Shown here in pieces: positions 54,696 through 63,150 of a DNA stretch of 64,000 nt. The number at the start of each line of letters is the position of its first letter. Positions within the stretch are counted from its first letter, which is position 1. Made by a program: the position numbers and the translations under genes. A model generated the notes under the pieces. It worked only from the letters and a program-made list of their open reading frames with translations. It had not been told where the DNA came from and made no database searches. This DNA is from DAHUXN01 sp963811805 (GTDB taxonomy: Bacteria; Acidobacteriota; Terriglobia; Acidiferrales; UBA7541), in the NCBI GenBank assembly GCA_963811805.1, contig CAWESU010000001.1, positions 806,001-870,000 on the forward strand, given 5' to 3'.

Positions 54696-55055
54696 ATGGC
54701 GACACAACTCTACGAGGGCCAACTAGGCAATACCAACGAGAGGATCGTTGAACGCAGGCGGTTCCCACGAATTCGCTTGCAAGTTCCCCTATTTATACGT
54801 GGTGCAGACGCCCAGGGTAACGAGTTCTTGGAGCTCGCGAAGACGCTCGATATCAGCAGCATAGGAGCACGCCTGGTCAGCCCTAGATCCATGCAAGTGC
54901 AAGAGATAATCTCACTTACCGTACCGGCGCCCCTCCCGCGATCGCCTGAATTCGGGGAATGTGGGACACCTCCTATTTCCGCGCGCATCCTCAGGCTGGA
55001 GTCCAGCGGGGAGATGGAAGTGGTGGCGGTCGAATTCCTAAGGCCGCTGGATTGA
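54696..55055 (+). CDS. PilZ-domain protein
   Basis: A 119-residue single PilZ domain. ERRRFPRIRL (about 19-28) provides the RxxxR motif and TLDISSIGARL (about 50-60) the D.S..G motif, so c-di-GMP binding is expected. It is divergent from the histidine kinase gene and upstream of the diguanylate cyclase gene. The ribosome site is weak (GAAGA). Likely part of the EPS output of c-di-GMP. Confidence 0.85.
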   Translation: MATQLYEGQLGNTNERIVERRRFPRIRLQVPLFIRGADAQGNEFLELAKTLDISSIGARLVSPRSMQVQEIISLTVPAPLPRSPEFGECGTPPISARILRLESSGEMEVVAVEFLRPLD

Positions 55056-55198
55056 CCATGTGCATCGGTCTGCAGCACAGACGGTGCAATTAGGAAAAGC
55101 TTTTCCTTCAACCTGACCCAACGGAGTCAATAATTGGCGGCTTCAGGATAATTCGGTGGTTGTCCCTTCATTTCAATAAGTTGCACCTTCCTCTAAGC

Positions 55199-55212
55199 CA
55201 ACAAATTTGTTG
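55199..55212. promoter_or_regulatory. Perfect 14-bp palindrome next to the -24 element
   Basis: CAACAAATTTGTTG is perfectly symmetrical and ends 6 nt before the GG of the sigma54-type promoter at 55217-55233. At about -38 it is too close for a usual enhancer, so it might be an operator for a repressor or an IHF-like site (inference). Confidence 0.45.
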
Positions 55213-55216
55213 AGCG

Positions 55217-55233
55217 TTGGCCCTGCCATTGCT
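55217..55233 (+). promoter_or_regulatory. Sigma54-type promoter of the diguanylate cyclase gene
   Basis: TTGGCCCTGCCATTGCTAA has GG (55219-55220) and GC (55231-55232) exactly 10 nt apart, with both TTGGC and TTGCT matching consensus. Predicted start near 55244, 70 nt before the ATG. Confidence 0.7.
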
Positions 55234-55313
55234 AAACTCAAGGTGTCCCCGCATGGAGTAGTCCGTAGTGCATCGCGTTCCGCGTTTCCGAAGAGAGACC
55301 AACTGAGACTCTA

Positions 55314-56570
55314 ATGCCCCAGCCATCGGAGTCGCAAGGGCCGGCCACGGCCGACGATTCACTTTTTGATCTGCTCGTCGAGACGCTCGACAATACCGAC
55401 GAGAACGTCCGGGCTGCGTTCCTCCAGCAATTTTTCAAATCCATCGCGCGAATCGACCTCAATCATTCGCAGAGCCTCGATTACTGGAAACAAATTCTCG
55501 CTCGCCGAAAAGAATTATCCGACCTGGTGGGCAAGCGCGTATCGCTGAAGACTGCCATGGTGGACGTGCTGGCGTCGACGACGTTTTTGCGCGTGCCCAT
55601 CTTGATGGAGTACGAAGAATTCAAAAAGCTGCAGCTCAACGCCGCGACCGATGCTCTTACCGGTTTGTATAACCGCAGGCTCTTCGACGAATACTGCGAC
55701 AAGGAATTCAATCGCGCGCAGCGCTATGGCCAGCACCTGGCGCTGGTGCTGCTGGATCTTCACAGGCTAAAAGAAGTGAACGACCGCTATGGGCATCTGC
55801 ACGGCGATCAAATTCTGCAGCTCGCCGCGACGACGCTGCGCAAGAATCTGCGCGCGTCGGATTTTGCGTTCCGCATCGGCGGCGACGAATTCGCATTGCT
55901 TCTTCCGCAATCCGATCCGGAGCAGGCGGCGATCCTCTGCGATCGCTTGCGCACGCACTTCGAAGGCGAGACCGCGCCGCTCAAGCTGGATGTGCCGGTG
56001 ACCATCGATTACGGAATCGCCGTGCATCCGCAAGACGGCGATACAAAAGACGCCCTGCTGCGGCTGGCGGACAAGCGGCTGTACGAGCACAAAGATATGT
56101 CGCGGGCCCGGCCGGAGCCGCCCGCGCAAACGACGAACGAGCGCCCCAGCAATGCGGCGCCCGTGGAACGTACTCCCGCCGCGCCACCGCGCACCCCAAC
56201 GGCCGCGCCGCCCAAGCCGACGCCCGCAGGCGCGCCGCCGGTGGCGAAAGGGCCACAGGCAACGGCGCCCGTGGTGCCGATTGGAGAAGCAAGAGCATAC
56301 GGCCAGCGCCGCAAGTGGGAACGCATCTCACTGGCCGGCACGCGCGCGTACGCAGTTTTCGCGGGCGATGAAAAGAAAACGGCGCCAGTGATTGACTTGT
56401 GCACCGGCGGGCTGTCTCTGGTTGTCGATAACGCGGAAGAATTGGGAGCGTCATTCTTCGCGGTGCTGCACGTTCCGATTCTACCGCCGCTGCGCGTCAA
56501 CCTTCGCAAAGTTTATGCTCTTCCGGCCGAAGGCGGGCGCAGCCGCGTGGGCTGCGCGTTTGTATCTTGA
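55314..56570 (+). CDS. Diguanylate cyclase with C-terminal PilZ domain
   Basis: A 418-residue cytoplasmic protein. Residues 1-100 are helical and unrecognised. The GGDEF domain (about 105-265) has DALTGLYNRR, LLDLHRLKEVNDRYGH and an intact GGDEF active site (189-193). An RxxD inhibitory site (RASD, 180-183) lies five residues before it, so feedback inhibition by c-di-GMP is expected. A Pro/Ala-rich linker (about 268-325) joins a PilZ-like domain (RRKWERISL, then VIDLCTGGLSLV). Making and binding c-di-GMP in one chain suggests self-tuning or local signalling. Confidence 0.9.
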   Translation: MPQPSESQGPATADDSLFDLLVETLDNTDENVRAAFLQQFFKSIARIDLNHSQSLDYWKQILARRKELSDLVGKRVSLKTAMVDVLASTTFLRVPILMEYEEFKKLQLNAATDALTGLYNRRLFDEYCDKEFNRAQRYGQHLALVLLDLHRLKEVNDRYGHLHGDQILQLAATTLRKNLRASDFAFRIGGDEFALLLPQSDPEQAAILCDRLRTHFEGETAPLKLDVPVTIDYGIAVHPQDGDTKDALLRLADKRLYEHKDMSRARPEPPAQTTNERPSNAAPVERTPAAPPRTPTAAPPKPTPAGAPPVAKGPQATAPVVPIGEARAYGQRRKWERISLAGTRAYAVFAGDEKKTAPVIDLCTGGLSLVVDNAEELGASFFAVLHVPILPPLRVNLRKVYALPAEGGRSRVGCAFVS

Positions 56571-56585
56571 ACTACGCTGGGTGAT

Positions 56586-57323
56586 TCAGTCATATTTTTC
56601 GAAGCGAATCTGCTTGCGATCGAGTCCGAATTCTTCCTTCAGAATAAATCGCACCTCATCGACCATCGCTTTTAATCCGCAGATGTAAGCCTTGAAATCC
56701 TTGCGACCGGCGAAAAGTTTTCGCAGATGCTCCTGGACGTATCCGGTTTTGCCGGCCCAATCGGCGGGAGGGCGGCTGAGCGTGGGCAGGAAATGAAAGC
56801 GAGGATTTTGCGCGGCCCAGTTTTCGAATTCCTGGCGATAGAGGATGGTTTCGGGATGGCGCACGCCGAAAATGAGCCAGGCGTCATGAGAAAGCTTCGC
56901 GGGCGCGTTGAAAATTTCGGCGAGCATGCCGCGGATGGGCGCGATGCCCGTGCCGGTGGCGATGAAGACGAGGTCCTGTTCGACGGGCGGCGAAACGACA
57001 AAAGAGCCGTGTGGGCCGTGTACATCCACGACGGCGTTGGCCGAAAGGTCGCAGAGATAATTCGAAACGTAGCCGCCTTCGACGCGATTGAGACAAAGAT
57101 CGAAACTCTTTCTGTCGCGCGGCGCGGAAGCGATGGAATAGGGGCGGGCTTCCTGGCCACCGTCGTGCGGGACTTCGAGAGAAAGAAATTGGCCGGCATA
57201 AAATTCGAGCGTGCCTCCTTCGACGACTTCCCATTCGAAATGTTTGGTGGAGGGGGTGAGCTTGGAGACGCGTCGAAGAGTGGCGCGGAATTTCTGCGGC
57301 GGAATGAATGGTCGTGTCGGCAT
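56586..57323 (-). CDS. Ferredoxin/flavodoxin-NADP+ reductase-like FAD oxidoreductase
   Basis: A 245-residue FNR-superfamily protein. FAD-binding RPYSIASAP (about residue 59), then the flavin phosphate loop; NAD(P)-binding GTGIAPIRGM (about 122) and the ICGLKAMVDEV segment near the end. It lacks an iron-sulfur domain, so it probably passes electrons between NAD(P)H and a separate carrier. The ATG at 57323 gives typical length; a 45-residue extension is unlike the family. No evident link to the EPS genes. Overlapping longer frames on this strand are shadows. Confidence 0.87.
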   Translation of the reverse strand: MPTRPFIPPQKFRATLRRVSKLTPSTKHFEWEVVEGGTLEFYAGQFLSLEVPHDGGQEARPYSIASAPRDRKSFDLCLNRVEGGYVSNYLCDLSANAVVDVHGPHGSFVVSPPVEQDLVFIATGTGIAPIRGMLAEIFNAPAKLSHDAWLIFGVRHPETILYRQEFENWAAQNPRFHFLPTLSRPPADWAGKTGYVQEHLRKLFAGRKDFKAYICGLKAMVDEVRFILKEEFGLDRKQIRFEKYD

Positions 57324-57604
57324 TTCTTGGGTAGCAGATTGGATGCTGTCCGCATTCCATGGTAGCGCAAGCGGGGAAAAACTTCCTGCTTGCTGACTCC
57401 GCGCCGCCGTCCTCGTGATCGGGCCACTTCGTTTTGATACTCCGGGGCCCTCGGCCAAAGACCATCTTGCGCAGTTTTGGCGAAGGCGCGCCCGGCCGCC
57501 AGCCGTTGTCGAGACCGACGGAGATTCGCTTCATTCCGCATGATCCGGCAAGGCCTTCTCTGGAAGACATGCAGTGCTTGTCGTGATAAGACTGGCCGTC
57601 TCTG

Positions 57605-57641
57605 TAGTTGCAGCTGAGCAATTCGTCTATAATTGCGCGAA
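57605..57641 (+). promoter_or_regulatory. Promoter for a leaderless Ser/Thr kinase transcript
   Basis: A perfect -10 TATAAT at 57628-57633 follows TAGTTG at 57605-57610 with 17-nt spacing. The ATG lies at 57642, 8 nt after the -10, so transcription would start at or just before the start codon. No ribosome site is present. The remaining bases from 57324 hold no gene. Confidence 0.55.
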
Positions 57642-60230
57642 ATGTCTCTCTCTCCCGGCTCAAAACTCGGTCCTTACGAAATCGTCGCCGCCCTCGGGGC
57701 CGGGGGTATGGGGGAAGTCTACCGCGCCCGCGATCCACGGCTGGGACGCGAAGTCGCCATCAAAATATTGGCTGTCGACTGGGTGGGCGATCCCGAACGC
57801 TTGCGACGTTTCGAGCAGGAGGCGCGAGCTACAGCTGCACTCAACCACCCGAATATCCTGGCGGTCTTCGATATTGGCAGCCAAGACAATTCCCCCTACA
57901 TCGTCTCCGAACTGCTCGAAGGGGAAACCCTGCGGGCGCGCCTGAGCACCGGACCGCTGCCCGTACGCAAAGTAGTCGAATACGCGGTACACATCGCTCG
58001 CGGACTTGCCGCCGCTCATGATCACGGCATTTTCCATCGCGACCTCAAGCCGGAGAATATCTTCATCACGCGCGACAGCCATGTAAAAATTCTCGACTTC
58101 GGCCTGGCCAAGCTGACCATGCCAGAACCGAGTACGCCCGGCATGTCCGCCCAGGCGACGCTCGACTCCGTCACCGGCTGCGGCGTGCTGCTGGGAACGC
58201 TCGGTTACATGTCTCCAGAGCAATGCCGCGGAGCCACCATCGACGCGCGCTCCGACATCTTCAGTTTCGGCGCTGTTCTCTATGAAATGATCAGCGGCAA
58301 GCGCGCATTTCGCGGCGACACCACGGCGGATACCATCAGCTCGATTCTCAAAGAAGAGCCTCCAGACCTCTCGGCCACCGGCCGCGATGTGCCGCCGCTG
58401 CTGGAACGCATCGTTCACCACTGCCTTGAAAAAGATCCGGCGGCGCGCTTTCAGTCCGCGCGCGACATTGCCTTTGCCCTGGAGGCCCTGTCTTCAGTTT
58501 CATCCGCGGCCGGCGCGGCGGGTGCGACGTCTGCACCGGCGATCGCTGCACCAGCATCGCGAAAATCCTGGCTCCTTCCCTCGCTGCTGGGAGTCATCGT
58601 CATCCTCATTGTGGCCGTGGCACTGCTTGTCGTTCGCGGGAACACCCCTCCTCCTGAGCCGCCGAGCTATCATCAGCTCACGTTCGCGCGCGAATACATC
58701 TCTTCTGCCCGCTTCGCTCCCGACCAGCGAACTATCATCTACAGCTCGGCGCGCATCGGGATTAACAGCGAACTTTTCTCGCTCGCGCCCGACAGTCACG
58801 CCCCTGTACGCATCGGTCTGAAAGATGCGGATATCGAATCAATCTCCTCTACGGGAGAGATGCTCCTGATCCAGCAACGGCGAAATCTGTATAGCAATGT
58901 CAGAGTAGGAGTGCTGGCACGAGCGCCGCTAAGCGGTGCAGCCCCTCGTCCCGTTCTCAACGACGTCCAGGACGCCGATTGGGGGCCAGACAACCAGATC
59001 GCAGTCGCCCACTACGTGGAGGGACACTTTCGCATTGAGTACCCAATTGGCCACATTCTATATGAGCCCACCACAGGCTATGTAAGCAACGTGCGCGTCT
59101 CGCCCAAAGGAGATTGGGTGGCATTCGCCGAGCATCCCACCTTCGGAGACGACGCGGGCAATGTGGTGACGGTAGACTCTTCCGGTCGCAAGCTCACTCA
59201 GTCCCCACGGCAGACGGCCATTGAAGGCATTGATTGGGCCCCCTCTGGCAAGGAAGTCTGGTTCACCAGTGCGGTCGTGGGCATCGAGGTTCAGCTCCGG
59301 GCCGCCGATCTTTCCGGACATACCCGCGTGGTCGACCGGATTCCGGGCATCCCAACCCTCCACGATATTGCCCGGGATGGGCGCGTTCTTCTTGGGCAAA
59401 ATGTCGCTCGATTCTTCACCTACGCCCGTGGACCCGGTCAGGACCAGGAACGTGATGTCACGATTCAGAATTGGAGTGCTGTCTTTGCTATCTCATCCGA
59501 CGGAAAGCAATTGCTGATGCAGAGTGAGGGGGGCGATAGCGGGCCTGATTACGACGTTTATGTGCGCGCAAGCGACGGCGCGGTGCCCGAACGCCTTGGC
59601 GACGGCCGGGGTTACGATTTCTCACCCGACATGAAATGGGTGTTGTCGTCTCTCATCTTGCGAACTCCGCGTCAGCTTTTTCTGATTCCTCTTGGCCCGG
59701 GGGAGACGAAGCAGATCACCCATGATTCCATCGACCGGAGTTACGCCCGCTTTCTTCCAGATGGCAAAACCGTTGTATTTACCGGCACTGAACCGGGCCA
59801 CAAATCGCGCATCTATGTGCAAGCCATCGATTCGGGCACCGCACGTCCGATTTCTCCCGAGGGAGTGAGCGGATTCGTTCCCACCGCCGACGGAAAGTTC
59901 GTGTTTGGCTTCTCTGATTCGGTAGCGCTATATCCCGTGGACGGTCAGGGAACGCCCCGGCCGGTTCCCGGCATTCATCCTGACGAGACAATCTTTTCTG
60001 TGTCGCCTGACGGGCGCTCGGCACTGGTTGGGGTGCTCGGTAGCTATTCGGCGGATGTGATGCGCGTGGACCTTGCTAGTGGCCGCCGCGAGTTGTTCAA
60101 GAAAATCGGGCCATCCGACCCCGCGGGGGTTGCCTTGTACCAAGCGGTGTTCACTCCCGACGGCAAATACTATGCCTATACCTGGGGCAACGAACTGAGC
60201 CAACTGTATTTGGTGGAGGGGTTGCGATAA
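57642..60230 (+). CDS. Ser/Thr protein kinase with membrane helix and TolB/WD40-like propeller
   Basis: An 862-residue protein. The PknB-type kinase (about residues 9-275) has LGAGGMGEVYRARD, VAIKIL, FHRDLKPENIF (about 131) and DFGLAKL, so it should be active. A transmembrane helix at about 307-329 is followed by an outer region of PD40/TolB-like repeats (SPDG/APDQ turns, e.g. FSPDMKWVLSS, FTPDGKYYAYTWGN). This architecture is very common in Acidobacteriota. The ATG at 57642 appears to be leaderless. Target and signal are unknown. Confidence 0.9.
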   Translation: MSLSPGSKLGPYEIVAALGAGGMGEVYRARDPRLGREVAIKILAVDWVGDPERLRRFEQEARATAALNHPNILAVFDIGSQDNSPYIVSELLEGETLRARLSTGPLPVRKVVEYAVHIARGLAAAHDHGIFHRDLKPENIFITRDSHVKILDFGLAKLTMPEPSTPGMSAQATLDSVTGCGVLLGTLGYMSPEQCRGATIDARSDIFSFGAVLYEMISGKRAFRGDTTADTISSILKEEPPDLSATGRDVPPLLERIVHHCLEKDPAARFQSARDIAFALEALSSVSSAAGAAGATSAPAIAAPASRKSWLLPSLLGVIVILIVAVALLVVRGNTPPPEPPSYHQLTFAREYISSARFAPDQRTIIYSSARIGINSELFSLAPDSHAPVRIGLKDADIESISSTGEMLLIQQRRNLYSNVRVGVLARAPLSGAAPRPVLNDVQDADWGPDNQIAVAHYVEGHFRIEYPIGHILYEPTTGYVSNVRVSPKGDWVAFAEHPTFGDDAGNVVTVDSSGRKLTQSPRQTAIEGIDWAPSGKEVWFTSAVVGIEVQLRAADLSGHTRVVDRIPGIPTLHDIARDGRVLLGQNVARFFTYARGPGQDQERDVTIQNWSAVFAISSDGKQLLMQSEGGDSGPDYDVYVRASDGAVPERLGDGRGYDFSPDMKWVLSSLILRTPRQLFLIPLGPGETKQITHDSIDRSYARFLPDGKTVVFTGTEPGHKSRIYVQAIDSGTARPISPEGVSGFVPTADGKFVFGFSDSVALYPVDGQGTPRPVPGIHPDETIFSVSPDGRSALVGVLGSYSADVMRVDLASGRRELFKKIGPSDPAGVALYQAVFTPDGKYYAYTWGNELSQLYLVEGLR

Positions 60231-60390
60231 GGCGCAGATTGCCTTTTATCCTCTTTCAACGACTCTTGTGTACACCATTCCCACTGAAGATGCCCCTCGC
60301 AAAAAAACGCAAAGGATGGGGCACCTCACTGTGGTTGGTGATACCAGCGAGACCAGAAGCCTGGCCACCTGCCTTCCGTTGGGTCCTCAG

Positions 60391-60633
60391 TCAGAGAATC
60401 GTGCGCACTTCGACCGGCGCGCGGCAGGCGAAGACAGCCTTGCGCCCCCACGCCAGTGCCTCGTCCAGGTTAGCGGCTTTCAGGATCCAAAAACCGCCTA
60501 CGAGCTCCTTGGTCTCCAGGTACGGCCCGTCGGTGACGAGCACCTTACCATCGGGCTGCGCCCGCAGGGACTTCGCGTTGCTAGGCGCGGAGAGGCCGCC
60601 AGCGAAAATCCTGACACCCTTAGCCGCCAACAT
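60391..60633 (-). pseudogene. YCII-related (DGPF) domain, 5'-truncated
   Basis: The 80-codon frame contains the second two thirds of a YCII/DGPF protein: FAGGL, VTDGPYLETKELVGGFWIL, AANLDEALAWGR and a VEVRTIL end. The usual N-terminal MKYMLLI strand is absent, and no upstream frame supplies it. So this is either a truncated remnant or a frameshifted gene. Full-length relatives have about 115-120 residues. It might still be translated from the ATG at 60633. Confidence 0.6.
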
Positions 60634-60698
60634 GCAAAAGCCGCAGACCTGAAGGCGTAGGGCTGCGCGGCACGGGCCAATCTCGTTTTGGGCGTAAT

Positions 60699-61220
60699 TT
60701 ACCGTTGTGTTTCTGGCTTCCCATAGAGCTCTTCCTCAGACAGTACGGGTCGCTCTCCAAATTCCTTTTCGGCCCTCGCTGCCGCGCCAAACATCGGTCC
60801 GCGAGCTGGTACCGCTGGTGCGAACGCCATTAAGCCGATGTTTTCCAGCAGATCATCGTAGATAGCCTCGATGCCCCCGCGTCGAAAATACGTTTCGTGC
60901 CAGAACCCGGTTCCGCCGGAGTCGTCCAAAAAACTCTGCCACCACTGCCGATGCGGGTCCGAACGGGTCCACTCCAAAAGTGAGTTTGGGTCACGCCAGT
61001 ATTGGCGCATGCCAATATGCATTGGAAATAACGAGTAGATGATTGTCTCGTGCCGAAGCAGCCCGTCGGGCTGTGCCGCAGCAGAAGAAGAAATCTTGGG
61101 CCCAAAGCCTAGCAGTGTCTTGATTCCGGCGATGCGATTCACTCGCATCCCAAGATAGATGACTACCAGATCCGGATAAGCAGACAGATTGACGGTACGC
61201 CGCTCCACACGTGTGCGCAT
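60699..61220 (-). CDS. DUF4188 (monooxygenase-like) protein
   Basis: A 173-residue protein of the DUF4188 family, distantly related to dimeric alpha-beta barrel haem-dependent monooxygenases and aldoxime dehydratases. Visible features: RTVNLSAYPDLVVIYLGMRVN near residue 7 (in part: YPDLVVIYLGMRV), LRHETIIYSLFPMHIGMRQYW about 55, SDPHRQWWQSF about 86 and the conserved GFWHETYF about 105. Function unknown. It is isolated from the EPS genes. Confidence 0.75.
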   Translation of the reverse strand: MRTRVERRTVNLSAYPDLVVIYLGMRVNRIAGIKTLLGFGPKISSSAAAQPDGLLRHETIIYSLFPMHIGMRQYWRDPNSLLEWTRSDPHRQWWQSFLDDSGGTGFWHETYFRRGGIEAIYDDLLENIGLMAFAPAVPARGPMFGAAARAEKEFGERPVLSEEELYGKPETQR

Positions 61221-61407
61221 GGCGAAGGGTCCTCCAACTTCATGATAGCCCTCACGCAGGCAGGCGCCACAAAGACAAAATGAATGTAGGGCAGATTGCT
61301 GGTCCGGGACGCGAGAGGCGCGCCGCCATCGGCCTCAATCCGAAAAACGTCCTCGCCGCGTCCGTATCCCGGCCTACCCGATAGGAATACTCTCGAGTGG
61401 CGCGGCC

Positions 61408-62301
61408 TTACTGATGCTCTTTCTGTTGCCCGCGCGGGTGACTCGTCGTGGGCCTCACATTGCGGTCGGCTCGAAGCGGTCGGCTGATGGCTGGCGTAGC
61501 AGGCCTTCCGTGATTCTGGGCCGCAAGCTGTCCGCGAGCCGTGGAGTAGCTCCGCGCGTGCTGCACCTGCGTGCTCATGCGCGGAGCAGTTGGCTCGCGC
61601 CACGCGGCCACTTCAGATGGCCGCGGCCGAACCTGAACGCCGTGCGATCCGCCACTGAAGCTGGTGCGAGAAACGCCTCTGGCCCGATTGCCGGCGTTGT
61701 AGCTGTACACGTTGTGTACGACGCGCGTGTTCAGGTTGTTGTAGACGCGGTTGTAGAAGAAGCGGCCGGAATTCCAATAGCCGCCCTCGTAGCCGAAGCC
61801 GACGTAGCCAAAGCCGTAGTTGATGCCGCCGTAAAAGCCGATGTGCAGGCCCCAGTGGCCGGGATAGAAAGAATAGCGGCCGCCGTAGAACCCCCAATAG
61901 CCAGGCGTCCAGAGCGCGCCCATATAGGGCGGCTCGATCCACGCGCCGGGTACCCAGTAATAGCCAGCTGGGCCCCAGGCCCAATAGCCGGGAGTCCAGA
62001 TGTAGCCGTCGGCGGGCGGCGGTGGCTGATCGTAGTCGGGCAGTGGCGGAGGAGGCTCGGTTGCCGCTTCTGTGGGCTGCTCAGCATAAGTTGGCTGGCC
62101 CGGAGCGGCCGACTGGCTGGGCGGTGGCGGAGCTTCAGTTGTGTAGGACGGCCCGCTGGGTGCCAGGTTGACCGCTGCGGGATCCTGGCCCTGGTTCGGC
62201 GGGGGCTGGTTCTGCTCGCCCGCAGCTGCGGCGCTGACCACGCAGAGGGCAGTTGCAAGGGCAAACAAAACCCGCAGCGCACTCCGAGGAAAACCGTTCA
62301 T
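61408..62301 (-). CDS. Secreted YXWGXW-repeat protein
   Basis: A 297-residue exported protein. The ATG at 62301 has GGAGG 5 nt upstream. Signal peptide residues 1-27 ending VSAAAAG. A Pro/Gln-rich region (28-100) leads to aromatic repeats of the YXWGXW type: GYIWTPGYWAWG, GYYWVPGAWIEPP, GALWTPGYWGF and YPGHWGLHIGFYGG. A Gly/Tyr-rich and then Arg/Ser/Pro-rich tail follows. Such proteins are usually surface or outer-membrane associated; function unknown. Confidence 0.82.
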   Translation of the reverse strand: MNGFPRSALRVLFALATALCVVSAAAAGEQNQPPPNQGQDPAAVNLAPSGPSYTTEAPPPPSQSAAPGQPTYAEQPTEAATEPPPPLPDYDQPPPPADGYIWTPGYWAWGPAGYYWVPGAWIEPPYMGALWTPGYWGFYGGRYSFYPGHWGLHIGFYGGINYGFGYVGFGYEGGYWNSGRFFYNRVYNNLNTRVVHNVYSYNAGNRARGVSRTSFSGGSHGVQVRPRPSEVAAWREPTAPRMSTQVQHARSYSTARGQLAAQNHGRPATPAISRPLRADRNVRPTTSHPRGQQKEHQ

Positions 62302-62439
62302 AGCATCCTCCAAATCTCCGGACGTTGTCCGGGGTCCGAGTTTAGCGCGGCCGGGCGGAAATTTCCATCGAGCTCGCACCGGACAACATTCAAGTTAATG
62401 CCATCGCGCCGGGGTGGAATCAGACTGCGATGGGCGCGG

Positions 62440-63150
62440 TCATGTCCTTTTCACACGGTGCGCCCAGAAACTTAGCAATCGCGCCAACAGCGCTCCCGCA
62501 ACCGCGCTCAAAGGTACGACAGCAGTGTGCCAGACGAGTACGTGCGCGGCCTGGAAGTTCTCGCAATGCAGTTCCAACATTCCTACGCCGGCCAGCCCCG
62601 CAAGTGTGCCTGCTGCCAATCCGGCAGACACGGGACTGACCGCAAAGCCTCGCCGGAGCACCAACCAGCTCAGCAGCCCTGCGGGGATGGCAAATAGGAA
62701 CCCGACGAGCAAGCACACAATACCCGCAGAAAAGAAATGGTCTGTTTGGTGGTCTCGGAACAGCAGCGCAAACACCCCAAGCAATGCAGCGCTGATCATT
62801 CCCAAGAGCGCGCTCGAAGATAGCCAACGGCGGCTTCCTGGAATCATCTCGTGGACGAACTTGGCGGCCGTAACCCACGCAAGCACACTCAATGTCGAAA
62901 AGATCAGTGCACGTTGTCCTAGCCCCATCTTCTCAATTCCGTAGAATCCCGCTCGAATGGCGCCCGCCAGGGCAATCGAGGCGACGACTAGGAACAGCGC
63001 CCCCGACAAGATCCATGTCGGTGGAAGAGGGCGCACGGCGTGCAACGATGCTCTGGCTGTGCTGGCAATGCGTTCCAGCAACCCCGGCTCAACCTCATAC
63101 GGACTCTGAGCGGCTCTCTTCAGGGCTTCGTCAATGTTTTTGTCGTTCAC
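62440..63150 (-). CDS. NrsF-like (DUF1109) membrane anti-sigma candidate
   Basis: A 236-residue inner-membrane protein with a soluble N-terminal 45 residues and about six helices. The size, helix count and position directly after an ECF sigma factor gene match NrsF/DUF1109 proteins, which hold ECF sigma factors at the membrane. Start is a GTG overlapping the sigma stop by 4 nt (GTGA), suggesting stoichiometric expression. Family assignment is by context and topology; no short diagnostic motif was identified. Confidence 0.6.
   Translation of the reverse strand: MNDKNIDEALKRAAQSPYEVEPGLLERIASTARASLHAVRPLPPTWILSGALFLVVASIALAGAIRAGFYGIEKMGLGQRALIFSTLSVLAWVTAAKFVHEMIPGSRRWLSSSALLGMISAALLGVFALLFRDHQTDHFFSAGIVCLLVGFLFAIPAGLLSWLVLRRGFAVSPVSAGLAAGTLAGLAGVGMLELHCENFQAAHVLVWHTAVVPLSAVAGALLARLLSFWAHRVKRT

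Noticed and set aside
56672..57738. Long minus-strand frames over the flavin reductase gene and upstream
   Set aside because: They are alternative frames of GC-rich coding sequence; the reductase motifs are all in the 56586-57323 frame.
61414..62475. 353-codon plus-strand frame opposite the YXWGXW gene
   Set aside because: Antisense shadow of repetitive GC-rich sequence; the minus strand has a signal peptide, GGAGG site and family repeats.
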